The notes: generated by a model from the letters alone, not told the origin. DNA of 64,000 nucleotides from Candidatus Kapaibacterium sp. (GCA_026390695.1 JAPLFL010000052.1:52042-116041), one strand, 5' to 3'; counted from the stretch's first letter, positions 26,178 through 34,923 are shown. Program-made: numbers and translations.

Positions 26178-27884
26178 TTATCCTCTCTCCACCACTCCAT
26201 TAACCTTGACTTTTACTACTTCGATAGCTTCTAATCCTTCGTTGTCAACTGCTTTTACGGCTATGCTGTGGGTTCCGGGTTTAAATTTGTGTTGTTGGCG
26301 ACCTTCTTTGTCAAGCATTATTGATGCTTTGAACTTCTTTTCTTCTTCGTTGTATTCAAAATCCCAAGAATAGAACTCAACTCCTGCGTCGCTTTCTCCG
26401 ATTGCAATAAATTCTATTTCACGAAGCGCCACTTTCTTAGAATCCGCCTTCTCAACCACCCCTGAATCTTCGCTACGCTCAGATTCTTTCCCCTCCTTGC
26501 TAAGGAGGGGATTAAGGGGTGGTACTCCTAAATCATTTATCTTTACACTCAATTTCGGTTTCTTGGCTATCGGAATAATTTCTTCGACCGTTACCAATTT
26601 AATTTCTACATTTTCTTCATTTTTCAAACGAGCTACTTCCTGAATTGCTCCTTTTCCAAAAGTGAAGGCTATAATATAACCAACAGCTAAGTCAGCAGCT
26701 TTATTTTTCTCGTAAAGCGCTTTGTCATATCTCATAACGGCTGAATGGAAATTATCAATTACATTTCTGCCGATATTATCCGAACGCTTTACCTGTATAG
26801 GCGAACCTTCGCGGGTGCGACCATCAAGCCCAAGGTCGGAACGCTGCTTTATATTTGCAAGACCACCAAATTGCTCTACAATAAATTTTTCAAATTCAAA
26901 CGCATCCTTATAACGAAGGGTGTCATAATCATATTTGTGGAGCGTAACCGAAAATGGAGCGGAAAATAAATTTTGGCCGTTATTCAAACGCATCTCCGAA
27001 ACCTTCACAGCCTGAACAGATTGATCAATTCCTATCCAATTTCTCTTCAATTTATCTGCCACAACTACCGTAGTACCTCCTCCAACGAAAGGATCAAAAA
27101 CTGTATCGCCTTCATTGGAACTTGCATTAATTATTCTTTCAAGTAATTTTTCAGGTTTTTGGGTTGGGTAGCCGATACGTTCATGTGCAATTGGATTAAC
27201 AGGTTCTATATCTGCCCAAATTGTATTTATAGGAACACCTTTTTTGTCATTTAAATAATCTTTAAATCTTAAAAGTTTTCCTTTTCCGGGTACAATCCTA
27301 TTTTCACTTTTTAATTTTTCAAGTCTTTCTTCAGAATATGTTTTTAATGCTTGAACTTGGTAACGACCTTTTCCATCTTTATCGTCATAAATATAATAAT
27401 GTTTTATATAATCTTCAGAATATCCTTTAAATTGAGGTTTAAAGAATGTTTTATTTAAATCTTTTGAATAGAAATATATTGTGTCGTGGTCGTTAGGGAA
27501 TTTTTTTGCAATTCCTTTACTACTTCCTGAATTAGTTGTTCTTTCCCAAATAATACTTGAATTAAAATTACTCTCACCAAAAATCTTATCTAAAATAAAC
27601 ACTCTAATATATGCATCAGCGTGCCAGTCGCAATGTAAATAAATTGAGCCGGTGGGCTTAAGCAGGCGGTGCATTTCGGCAACACGTTCTTTTAGCCAAG
27701 CAATATAATGGTCAACGCCGCCACTCCAGCGGTCTTCGAAGGAACGGACTTCTCCTTTGTCTCCCCAAATAACTTCGTAGTTCCGATTAGAAAAGAAAGG
27801 TGGATCAAGATAGATTAGGTCGATGGATTCGGAGTCCATTTTTCGCATGATTTCGAGATTGTCGCCGAGAATGAGTTGGTTCAT
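26178..27884 (-). CDS. Beta-class DNA methyltransferase fused to restriction-like and Ig-like domains
   Basis: 568 residues from the ATG at 27884, preceded by GGAA; another ATG is at 27890. The methyltransferase (about residues 1-310) has the catalytic DPPF motif near residue 28, YPTQKPEKLLERII, then the SAM motif FDPFVGGGTT, the order of beta-class N6-adenine/N4-cytosine enzymes. Residues about 330-440 (RSDLGLDGR, PIQVKRSDNIGRNVIDNF) look like a PD-(D/E)XK nuclease of Mrr-like type. After a repeat-derived linker (VPPLNPLLSKEGKESE) the last 80 residues are an Ig/Big-like beta domain (HSIAVKAVDNEGLE), odd for a cytoplasmic enzyme. It may be a single-chain restriction-modification enzyme; recognition site unknown. 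Confidence 0.82.
   Translation of the reverse strand: MNQLILGDNLEIMRKMDSESIDLIYLDPPFFSNRNYEVIWGDKGEVRSFEDRWSGGVDHYIAWLKERVAEMHRLLKPTGSIYLHCDWHADAYIRVFILDKIFGESNFNSSIIWERTTNSGSSKGIAKKFPNDHDTIYFYSKDLNKTFFKPQFKGYSEDYIKHYYIYDDKDGKGRYQVQALKTYSEERLEKLKSENRIVPGKGKLLRFKDYLNDKKGVPINTIWADIEPVNPIAHERIGYPTQKPEKLLERIINASSNEGDTVFDPFVGGGTTVVVADKLKRNWIGIDQSVQAVKVSEMRLNNGQNLFSAPFSVTLHKYDYDTLRYKDAFEFEKFIVEQFGGLANIKQRSDLGLDGRTREGSPIQVKRSDNIGRNVIDNFHSAVMRYDKALYEKNKAADLAVGYIIAFTFGKGAIQEVARLKNEENVEIKLVTVEEIIPIAKKPKLSVKINDLGVPPLNPLLSKEGKESERSEDSGVVEKADSKKVALREIEFIAIGESDAGVEFYSWDFEYNEEEKKFKASIMLDKEGRQQHKFKPGTHSIAVKAVDNEGLEAIEVVKVKVNGVVERG
26488..26522. repeat. GC-rich hairpin element in frame inside the methyltransferase gene
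   Basis: The arms CCCCTCCTTG and AAGGAGGGG are followed by ATTAAGGGGTGG. It encodes PPLNPLLSKEG on the minus strand. Immediately beside it lies a second small inverted repeat, GAATCT...AGATTC. Confidence 0.7.
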
Positions 27885-27951
27885 ATACATTTCCTATTAA
27901 CGATAATTCACAATGCAAATTAAGAAAAAAATATTTATTCACCAAATTTTT

Positions 27952-28146
27952 TTAATGATGTTGATATTTATTGGTAATATTATTATATCCGTCATTATGA
28001 CCTGTTCGTTCTTGAGTACCAATTTGAGCGATTGCTATTTCGCCTGAACGCTTCAGCAGCGCGGAATTGCAGGGAAGAGTATATTTAATTTGAGCATTAG
28101 CAGCAATAGTAGCGGCTAAGAGGAGGAAGAAGAGGAGGTTTTTCAT
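27952..28146 (-). pseudogene. Truncated secreted CHAP/amidase-like gene
   Basis: 64 codons. A good AGGA site precedes the start and a clear signal peptide follows (MKNLLFFLLLAATIAANA). The segment EIAIAQIGTQERTGHNDGYN matches the N-terminal edge of CHAP-type peptidoglycan hydrolase domains (IA-QIG-RE-TG-NDG). The frame then ends and the catalytic Cys/His region is absent. Read as a gene broken soon after the domain start; a real 64-residue peptide is possible. Confidence 0.5.
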
Positions 28147-28197
28147 AAAGTTGTCCTATATAGGTGAATAAATTTTACAATAATTCTTTTTTGGAAA

Positions 28198-28288
28198 CAC
28201 ACCCCCTAACCCCCTCTTATTAGAGGGGGAACTGGAATGGCGCTCTGATTCTTATGCACCCTCTAAAAAGAGGGGGTTAGGGGGTGTG
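28198..28288. repeat. 91-bp inverted-repeat element
   Basis: The outer arms CACACCCCCTAACCCCCTCT and their reverse complement (28268-28288) enclose a smaller CCCCCTCTT-ATTAG-AGGGGG hairpin. It lies in the spacer before the decayed HicB gene and belongs to the same general class of GC-rich hairpins as those inside coding regions. Confidence 0.75.
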
Positions 28289-28391
28289 AAAAAAATATGC
28301 AGATAAGTTTTATTTATCAATATTTTCAATAAGTCAAAAAATATATTCAATCGTATTTCGTCAATAATCTTTTACAATTTTAGAGGTAAAA

Positions 28392-28601
28392 ATGAAAAAG
28401 CATCAAATCACTTACTGGAAAAACGAAAAATTTTGGCTGGGATACATTAATGATTATCCCGAATACGTCACTTAGGGTGAAACTCTTGAGGAATTAAAGG
28501 AAAATCTTCAGGATATATATTCGGATATTGCAAAAATAAGTAAAATAAGAAATTTTTGTTCTCGTCAATACAATTTTAATATAGGAAATATTTATGCTTA
28601 A
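28392..28601 (+). pseudogene. HicB-like antitoxin with in-frame stop
   Basis: 69 codons with a TAG at 28473-28475 in place of an expected Gln: KFWLGYINDYPEYVT-stop-GETLEELKENLQDIYSDI. This is the classical HicB start (W-GYI-DYP-Y-TQGETLEEL). The 3' end overlaps the next antitoxin start. No HicA toxin is adjacent. Confidence 0.75.
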
Positions 28602-28809
28602 TAATGCTTTAATTAATGAGATTAACACTTTACCAATTGATGACAAAATCATGTTGAGCCAAATGCTTTGGGAGAATATTGCAGGAGCCGAATTAAATTT
28701 TGATTCGGACGAAGAGCATCTTGAAATAATCAAGGAACGTTTATCAAGAATTGAAAAAGGTGAAGTTCAATTCAAAAAAATTTCTGAAGTATTAGACAAA
28801 TATAATTGA
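28594..28809 (+). CDS. Addiction-module antitoxin (TIGR02574-like)
   Basis: 71 residues. The pattern EINTLPIDDKIMLSQMLWEN, then a short linker and HLEIIKERLSRIEKGEVQFK, is typical of the small antitoxin partner of RelE/ParE toxins in the TIGR02574 family. It overlaps the downstream toxin gene by 4 bases. The toxin has lost its C-terminus by frameshift, so this antitoxin may be a remnant that is still intact. Confidence 0.8.
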   Translation: MLNNALINEINTLPIDDKIMLSQMLWENIAGAELNFDSDEEHLEIIKERLSRIEKGEVQFKKISEVLDKYN

Positions 28810-29113
28810 TGAGAGAATTTGAAATTATAGTCTCTGAAGATGCTGAACGAGATTTAGACTTGATTTTTGCTTGGTATGAACTTCAAGGAGCAGATTTAGG
28901 GCTCAAATTTATTAATTCTATTCGGAACAAAATTAAAATCATTCTTGATTTTCCAAATTCATTCCCAATATTTTACAAGCACATTCATAGAGCAATATTA
29001 AAAGATTTCCCTTATGGCATATATTATTTTCTAATGAATCAATGAAAGGAATAAGAATAATAGCAATTTTGCACTTTAAGCAGAATAGCCGTGCAATTAT
29101 CAGGAATCTATAA
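28806..29113 (+). pseudogene. RelE/ParE-family toxin, frameshifted near the C-terminus
   Basis: The frame encodes REFEIIVSEDAERDLDLIF through HRAILKDFPYGIYYF, then reads into LMNQ and a stop at 29043-29045. Adding one T in the TTTT run at 29027-29030 restores SNESMKGIRIIAILHFKQNS and RAIIRNL, ending at 29113, the expected ParE C-terminus. The simplest view is a one-base deletion that inactivated the toxin. Confidence 0.8.
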
Positions 29114-29271
29114 AAACTTAATACTCCTATTTAAATAAAATCAAAATTAATCTATGTTCATTTCGGTGATGTTTTGGCATGAATTAACCCCAAAATAATA
29201 AATTATATTGCATCATCTATATATTTTGCTTATTTTAGTATTTTAAAAAAGAACGAAGTGAAGCTAAAAAA

Positions 29272-30588
29272 ATGAAAATAATCTCTTTGATCGCAGTAGC
29301 TCTGATTGTATCTGCAATATCTCTTCATTCAAACGGGACCAAATTTAAAAATGGGTTCTCTGCTAAAAATCATTTGCTTGCTTCTGATAGCGTTAGTTTG
29401 TTATTGTCCAAAACTTTAAGAAAGTCAAAGGACAGTATAAAATGGGATATTATCTCGAAGGATACATTTGTTTATAATAAAAAAGGCAATCTGTATATTA
29501 AAAATTTCACTGATACTTTTTATTATGATTTCACAAATCGGGTCATTGAACAACATTCTCTGATTAATCAGGGAACTTCAGAAAAAACTCTGAAAATAGT
29601 TAAATATCTATATCTCAATGATACAATCAAGGAGCTTTCAACTTTTTCTTTCTCATTGACGGATAAAACCTATAAATATGAAAAAACCGTATATAATTAT
29701 GGAAATGATAAGAAAATCACCGAAATCCTAAATTACTGCTGTGATTCTATTAATCCATTGCTGGACTTTAAAATAGTATATTCATATCCATCGTCTAATG
29801 AAGTGAATATAATGACGAAATTATTTAAAAATGGTACATGGGCGGATGATTCAAATGGTTTCATTAAAAAAATATATTCATCAACTGGACAATTACTGTT
29901 TGAACAGAGTAATTCCAACACTTCAGTATATTCTTATGATCAAAAATGTGATTTGATATCCGATTACCGTTCAGGGAGTAAAAATCCTGTTTATTTTGCA
30001 CATTACGACTATTATTCGGATTGTCTGTTAGAGCGTGAAATATCATCACTGCCATCTGCCGATATTTATGATACGACATATTATTCATATAAAAATAAGC
30101 TTTTAGACCAAACAATCTTCTGTCATTTTTATATTGATGATGTTTACAAGATTGATACAACATTTGATAATTATTATTATCAAAATGATTTATTAGTAAA
30201 AGAAAGATTGAGTTATTTCGATAAAACTTCTTCGTGGGTACCAAGTTATACAGGTTATAAATACGGTATTGTCGATTATATATATCAAAAAATTTCCGAT
30301 GTTCAAGATATTCATAATAAAGAATTATATCAAATTACAATCTCCCCCAATCCTTCATCAAATTATATTGAGATTAATAAGACTTCCGAAGTCTTGAAGA
30401 CTTCGGAAGTCTCTAAAATCTGCATTTACAATACCTTTGGTGAGCTTGTCCTGTCAAAGACATCCGAAGTCTTGGAGACTTCGGATGTCTCAAGAATAGA
30501 TATTTCATCTCTTCCATCCGGCATTTATTTCTGCACTCTCCAAGCGGGAACAGGGAAGCTGACAAGTAAGTTTGTGGTAATTAAGTAA
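29272..30588 (+). CDS. T9SS secreted protein with YD-like repeats
   Basis: 438 residues with a signal peptide (MKIISLIAVALIVSAISLHS). The body is rich in Tyr/Asp strands (YKYEKTVYNYGNDKKITEIL, YDQKCDLISDYR) resembling irregular YD/RHS-type repeats. The C-terminal 95 residues are a sorting domain: ISPNPSSNYIEI, ICIYNTFGELV and IDISSLPSGIYFCTLQAG. Two 33-bp palindromes are inserted in frame in this domain, giving KTSEVLKTSEVS and KTSEVLETSDVS. The gene at 30792 carries the same sorting domain without either insert. Confidence 0.8.
   Translation: MKIISLIAVALIVSAISLHSNGTKFKNGFSAKNHLLASDSVSLLLSKTLRKSKDSIKWDIISKDTFVYNKKGNLYIKNFTDTFYYDFTNRVIEQHSLINQGTSEKTLKIVKYLYLNDTIKELSTFSFSLTDKTYKYEKTVYNYGNDKKITEILNYCCDSINPLLDFKIVYSYPSSNEVNIMTKLFKNGTWADDSNGFIKKIYSSTGQLLFEQSNSNTSVYSYDQKCDLISDYRSGSKNPVYFAHYDYYSDCLLEREISSLPSADIYDTTYYSYKNKLLDQTIFCHFYIDDVYKIDTTFDNYYYQNDLLVKERLSYFDKTSSWVPSYTGYKYGIVDYIYQKISDVQDIHNKELYQITISPNPSSNYIEINKTSEVLKTSEVSKICIYNTFGELVLSKTSEVLETSDVSRIDISSLPSGIYFCTLQAGTGKLTSKFVVIK
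30380..30412. repeat. 33-bp double palindrome, variant 2 (site 1 of sorting domain)
   Basis: Two palindromes of form AGACTTC-S-GAAGTCT with a 3-bp spacer. The plan and length are those of 164-196, with arm bases AACC/GGTT changed to AGAC/GTCT. Encodes TSEVLKTSEV. Confidence 0.85.
30458..30490. repeat. 33-bp double palindrome, variant 2 (site 2 of sorting domain)
   Basis: AGACATCCGAAGTCT and AGACTTCGGATGTCT around a 3-bp TGG spacer: the outer arms agree with each other through matched substitutions relative to 30380-30412. Encodes TSEVLETSDV just before the IDISSLPSG strand. Confidence 0.8.
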
Positions 30589-30791
30589 AAGGTCAGACCA
30601 ATAACTTTTGGGATCGAAAAAAATAAATGAAATGCAGTAAATAGATCTTTTTTTGAATTAAATAAATTTGATATTTATTAGATCCTGAGGGTGGGGGTAA
30701 AATAAACTCTCTAATATTTTTTAAATTATGTAACAATATTCACGATATATTCATTATAAATTATTATATTTGTAAATTTTGTGATGATTAA

Positions 30792-33317
30792 ATGAGAAAA
30801 ATCCTGTTACCCGTTTTATTAGTAATAATGTACTCAAATTTCTGCAATGCTGTTGATAGCTGCAAAATTGAAATCGGCATGAATCTCCGCGGAATCAATC
30901 TATGGTGGCGGGAATATGAACAAGCCTTTGTCGATGTAATGAAATCTTCGCTCTATTGGTACACCCAGAATGTGAATAACACAACCCCTGTGAACACAAA
31001 CCAAATTAGTCAAATTCCTCTTGATGGCGATGGCTATCCTTTATCTTTGCCGGTTACTGTCAGTGGCCAGTCTCAGCCTCAGGTTGTTTCTACTCAAATG
31101 CTCTTCAATATCAACGGCGACTATCCCAAAGGTGTTTATACCATGCTTTATGACGGAGATGGGACTTTCGCATTCAGCGGAGATGCAAGTATTGCAAGTT
31201 CTGCACCGGGCAGAATTCTTCTTAACATACCAAATACGACCAATGCCGGAATTATTTTGAAGATACTTTCTTCATCAACGTTGAATCATGTCAGGAATAT
31301 ACGTATCATCATGCCTGATAAAGAAGTAACTTATCAATCACAACCATTCAATGATGCTTTCTTAGAGAAAATTTCTCCTTTTAAAACACTTAGATTCGTT
31401 TGGTGGACTTTTACAAACGGAAATGAAAATGTTCAGTGGCAAAATCGGAGGAAAACAAGTTATTATAATCAGGCGAATTATGCTGACGCAAGACCCTGTA
31501 TCGGAGTTGCTTATGAATATGTAATTGCACTATGTAATCAAGTTAAGAAAAATCCATGGATTAATGTTCCTACACAGGCAGATACAAATTATATACGTAT
31601 GATGGCAGAAATGTTCCGAGATAATCTTGATCCGAATTTGAAAATTTATCTTGAATACAGTAATGAGGTCTGGAATCCAATCATGTGGACAGAATATAAC
31701 TGGGTGAATACAAATGGTCCGCAGAATCTTCCGAATTTACCTCAAAGATATGCTTATTTTGCTAAAAGAACGTTTGATATTTGGATAAAAGCATTCGGAG
31801 GTCAGGCATCAAGTCGAATTATTCGAGTGGCAGCGGCACAAAAAGGAAATCCATGGATTGGTCAGCAGGTTATGACTTATCTCTCGGCAAATGGTGGAGC
31901 TGATGCTCTTGCTATAGATGGATATATTGATTTACGACCAATTTATTATGATTCATTAAATACACTTGGTGCTAATATTAAAGTAACTGATGTAATAAGA
32001 ATAGCTCGTAAAGACTTTGAGGATATGAAAATGCTCTGGCGACAGAATAAAGCAACTGCACAGACTTATAAATTACCTTTGATAATTTACGAAGGTGGAC
32101 AGAGCCTTGTTCCTCAAAACGGACAGGATCATCCATATAACAATGCAATGTTTGATGCACAGATTGATACTGCTATGTATAACATTTACAATGAATTAAT
32201 AACATATTTGCGAGATAGTACCGAAGCTAAATTATTTATGCATTTCAATTTAGTTTCTGATAGAAAAAATAATCAGCTTGGAAGCTTCGGAAGTCTTGAA
32301 AGTGTTTATTTGCAAATGCCTTATAAATTAAAAGCTCCGAAATATCAGGCGCTTCTTGATAATATATGCAGTACCGTTAATCCACAGAAATATACACTAA
32401 CTATTAATTCAGGTTCAGGTAGCGGCTTGTATAATGAGGGTGAAAAAGTAAATATAATAGCAAATCCAGCTCCTATTCATTATACTTTTGATCATTGGTC
32501 AGGAGATACAGGTTTTCTAAATGATTCTATGAGCACAAATCCAACATTAATTATGCCCAATAAAAATCTATCTATTACGGCTATATTTAAGAAAAAGGAT
32601 TTTTCACTTGTAGTTCGGATTATGTCATCGGGGCTTCACATACAAGGTGCTTATGTGATTGCAAACACTTTATCAAATTATACTGATCAGCAGGGTTCTT
32701 GCACATTTTACCCGTTAGTAACACAGGCAGTTAAAATCTCGGTATCAAAATCAGGATATTCTTCAATTGATAACCAGATAACAATCATTTCCGATACTTT
32801 GTTAAATTTTGAACTATCTCAAATTATAAAAATTGAGTATTTAATAACAGTAGAAGTAATGTATAACGGAGCACCCGTTTCGAATGCAATCGTACGCCTG
32901 GACACATTAAATAAAATTAGTGATCAATCAGGTATTGCAATTTTCAATAAAGTTCCTCAGGGGATGAGACAACTTTTCGTTTCGGAAAAAAATTATCAGG
33001 ACTATTCTCAAGAGATTAATATTAATTCAGATTCAATTATTAGTGTATCTCTGCTTCGTACTAAATCCGTCGAATCATCAGTAAAAGTTGGATTTATTAT
33101 TTCAAATTATCCAGAATCAAACTATATAGTATTAACCAATAACTATTTAAAAATAATTGAATTACGAATTTATAATGAATATGGAGAATTAGTTTTTATA
33201 AAGAAAACGGAAGAAACAAGTATGATTGATATTTCCTCTCTTCCCTCAGGCATGTATTTTTGCACTCTACAAGCCGGAACAGAGAAGATTACGGCTAAGT
33301 TTGTGGTGGTAAGGTGA
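30792..33317 (+). CDS. Large T9SS protein: glycoside-hydrolase-like domain, InlB-type repeat, two CarboxypepD_reg-like domains
   Basis: 841 residues with a signal peptide (MRKILLPVLLVIMYSNFCNA). Residues about 20-535 resemble cellulose-binding/GH-type TIM-barrel proteins, including ARPCIGVAYEYVIALCNQ, PWINVPTQADTNYIRMMAEM and LEYSNEVWN with a candidate catalytic Glu. Residues about 535-610 are a bacterial repeat domain (TFDHWSGDTGFL ... NLSITAIFKK), followed by two beta-sandwich regulatory-like domains (GAYVIANTLSNYTDQQGSC; SNAIVRLDTLNKISDQSG). It ends in a sorting domain (LRIYNEYGELV, IDISSLPSGMYFCTLQAG). Possibly a secreted polysaccharide-acting enzyme; specificity unknown. Confidence 0.8.
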   Translation: MRKILLPVLLVIMYSNFCNAVDSCKIEIGMNLRGINLWWREYEQAFVDVMKSSLYWYTQNVNNTTPVNTNQISQIPLDGDGYPLSLPVTVSGQSQPQVVSTQMLFNINGDYPKGVYTMLYDGDGTFAFSGDASIASSAPGRILLNIPNTTNAGIILKILSSSTLNHVRNIRIIMPDKEVTYQSQPFNDAFLEKISPFKTLRFVWWTFTNGNENVQWQNRRKTSYYNQANYADARPCIGVAYEYVIALCNQVKKNPWINVPTQADTNYIRMMAEMFRDNLDPNLKIYLEYSNEVWNPIMWTEYNWVNTNGPQNLPNLPQRYAYFAKRTFDIWIKAFGGQASSRIIRVAAAQKGNPWIGQQVMTYLSANGGADALAIDGYIDLRPIYYDSLNTLGANIKVTDVIRIARKDFEDMKMLWRQNKATAQTYKLPLIIYEGGQSLVPQNGQDHPYNNAMFDAQIDTAMYNIYNELITYLRDSTEAKLFMHFNLVSDRKNNQLGSFGSLESVYLQMPYKLKAPKYQALLDNICSTVNPQKYTLTINSGSGSGLYNEGEKVNIIANPAPIHYTFDHWSGDTGFLNDSMSTNPTLIMPNKNLSITAIFKKKDFSLVVRIMSSGLHIQGAYVIANTLSNYTDQQGSCTFYPLVTQAVKISVSKSGYSSIDNQITIISDTLLNFELSQIIKIEYLITVEVMYNGAPVSNAIVRLDTLNKISDQSGIAIFNKVPQGMRQLFVSEKNYQDYSQEININSDSIISVSLLRTKSVESSVKVGFIISNYPESNYIVLTNNYLKIIELRIYNEYGELVFIKKTEETSMIDISSLPSGMYFCTLQAGTEKITAKFVVVR

Positions 33318-33334
33318 TTTTTTAAGATAAAGAA

Positions 33335-33667
33335 TTAGAAATTTAAAGAAAATATACTCTTAATTGTGTGTTTAAAATTAACGTTATCATTTGATAGTAG
33401 AGATCCTAATTTTTTTAATACCAAATTTTTATCTAATGTAGCGATTTTATGATAACGTATTACTGATGGTACTAATAAATTTGATTCTTGCCATTTGATA
33501 ATATTTACATCAAAATTTGTTTCATATATTTGAGCAGTTATTCTTGCACATATAATATCTTCATCTCCTGTATCAAGAATAACAAAAGCGGGACGTTTTT
33601 TAATATTTAGGGTGTCTGAAAAAGGAAATTCCAGAAGAAAAATATCTCCTGTTTTATAGTTCGTCAT
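33335..33667 (-). CDS. MazF/PemK-family toxin
   Basis: 110 residues from the ATG at 33667 (the frame extends to 33694). YKTGDIFLLEFPFSD and KKRPAFVILDT match the MazF/PemK start, and the C-terminal half has VPSVIRYHKIATLDKNLVLK. The gene overlaps the 3' end of the upstream small gene by 14 bases. Related in plan to the module at 1874-2427. Confidence 0.78.
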   Translation of the reverse strand: MTNYKTGDIFLLEFPFSDTLNIKKRPAFVILDTGDEDIICARITAQIYETNFDVNIIKWQESNLLVPSVIRYHKIATLDKNLVLKKLGSLLSNDNVNFKHTIKSIFSLNF

Positions 33668-33866
33668 AAATATCGTCCTTGTCACTATAACCACTAAAAA
33701 ACTCTTGAGTACTCATTTTTTTCAAATTTTCTAATTCATTATTATATTCTGGAATCTCAACTGTTGCTTTCAGAAGTTTTTCTTTAGGGAGCATAATCAA
33801 ATATTCGTTTGGTATGAAAACCATACCTTTGCTATTAATACTAATCGGAACTACTAATGATTGCAT
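33654..33866 (-). CDS. Putative antitoxin of the MazF-like module
   Basis: 70 residues. SLVVPISINSKGMVFIPNEY suggests a short beta-rich start, and the tail is acidic (FFSGYSDKDDIYDEL). Overlap with a MazF-like gene supports an antitoxin role. Confidence 0.65.
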   Translation of the reverse strand: MQSLVVPISINSKGMVFIPNEYLIMLPKEKLLKATVEIPEYNNELENLKKMSTQEFFSGYSDKDDIYDEL

Positions 33867-34054
33867 AAAGATCTTTCATGTTTTAAAATGTATAAAGCGA
33901 TTTAATATATTAATTATTTTGAAATATTGTAAAATTTTATATAACTGCAATCGAAAGTGAGTATTTTTTTATATCCTTCTGCTTGATTTTTTGAGATAGT
34001 CTCAAGGGAGTAGTGCTGTGAATTATTTTTCAATTGTCAAAGAACGAGTATGAA

Positions 34055-34141
34055 GAACTTCACCCCAACCCTCTCCAAAGGAGATAGGGTAGATCTGCCT
34101 CTTACCACCTCTCCCATTGGAGAGTGGATAGGGGAGAGGTT
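34055..34141. repeat. GC-rich inverted repeat element
   Basis: CACCCCAACCCTCTCCAAAG and, 50 bp on, GGATAGGGGAGAGGTT form an imperfect inverted repeat with an internal CTCTCCCATTGGAGAG hairpin. It is related to the GC-rich hairpins in the sorting domains and lies just downstream of the phage head module. Confidence 0.65.
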
Positions 34142-34144
34142 ATC

Positions 34145-34432
34145 TTAATTTGCAAACTGTGCTATATACACCCCCAGCACACTTAAGCCTACGCAAATAT
34201 GCACACCTAAGAATATAAATCCAAGATTGTTATGCACGTTAGCCTGAAGATTAGGATCTGTAAAGTCAATTTTTGTATAAGCATAAGCCGATAATCCCGA
34301 AAGTGCAATTGCAAGGCTTTCCACTACTCCAATCAGAAGCAGAGTTTTTAATTCAGCAATCCCCGGAGTTAAAGCAACCAAACTTACCAAGCCAAGCAAT
34401 ATCCATGATAAATGTCTTTTGATAAATTCCAT
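34145..34432 (-). CDS. Small membrane protein at the end of the phage head module (holin-like?)
   Basis: 95 residues with about three hydrophobic segments (WILLGLVSLVALTPGI, LLLIGVVESLAIALSGLSAY, LGFIFLGVHICVGLSVLGVY) and a short loop. It lies 9 bp downstream of the gp36-like gene on the same strand. Size, topology and position would suit a phage holin, but nothing in the sequence proves it. Confidence 0.55.
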   Translation of the reverse strand: MEFIKRHLSWILLGLVSLVALTPGIAELKTLLLIGVVESLAIALSGLSAYAYTKIDFTDPNLQANVHNNLGFIFLGVHICVGLSVLGVYIAQFAN

Positions 34433-34441
34433 TCTATTTCC

Positions 34442-34909
34442 TTATCCTTTCCCAAAAAAATTATCTAATGTTCGGTCATCAAAAATTCTGTTTGCCACTG
34501 TTTTATTAGTTACAATCACCGGTGGAGCATTCGTCGCTGCTTTCGCGAACGATAGAACAAGTTTTCCATCTTGTATATCTTTAAGTTTCGATATTGCTGC
34601 TATTTTCCTTTGAATAACGGTTTGTGGAATCAGAGCAGTCCTATATGCCATTTCATGTAATTGTACCAATGATAAATCAATTGATATTTTCTGAATCTCA
34701 GGATCGGTTGCGTCTGGCAATGGCAAGGTATATCTTCCGTAGAGAAACGAATCGATAATATTTTTTGCTTGTTTAATAGCATAAAGAATTTTATCTGCAT
34801 TGACGATCTGTCCCGTCGGATCGCCGGTTAATCTGGCAAGTTCCGTCGTGGTTAATTCTACGCACAAGTCCTCATAAGAGGAATATCCATTTGATGGTGT
34901 TTCTGCCAT
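34442..34909 (-). CDS. Mu gp36-like head-tail connector protein (DUF1320)
   Basis: 155 residues. YSSYEDLCVELTTTELARLT followed by NADKILYAIKQAKNIIDSFL and YGRYTLPLP is the clear DUF1320/gp36 pattern (an all-helical completion/connector protein in Mu-like phages). It sits 14 bp after the DUF2190 gene. Intact and of normal length. Confidence 0.82.
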   Translation of the reverse strand: MAETPSNGYSSYEDLCVELTTTELARLTGDPTGQIVNADKILYAIKQAKNIIDSFLYGRYTLPLPDATDPEIQKISIDLSLVQLHEMAYRTALIPQTVIQRKIAAISKLKDIQDGKLVLSFAKAATNAPPVIVTNKTVANRIFDDRTLDNFFGKG

Positions 34910-34923
34910 TTTATTTTTATTAT

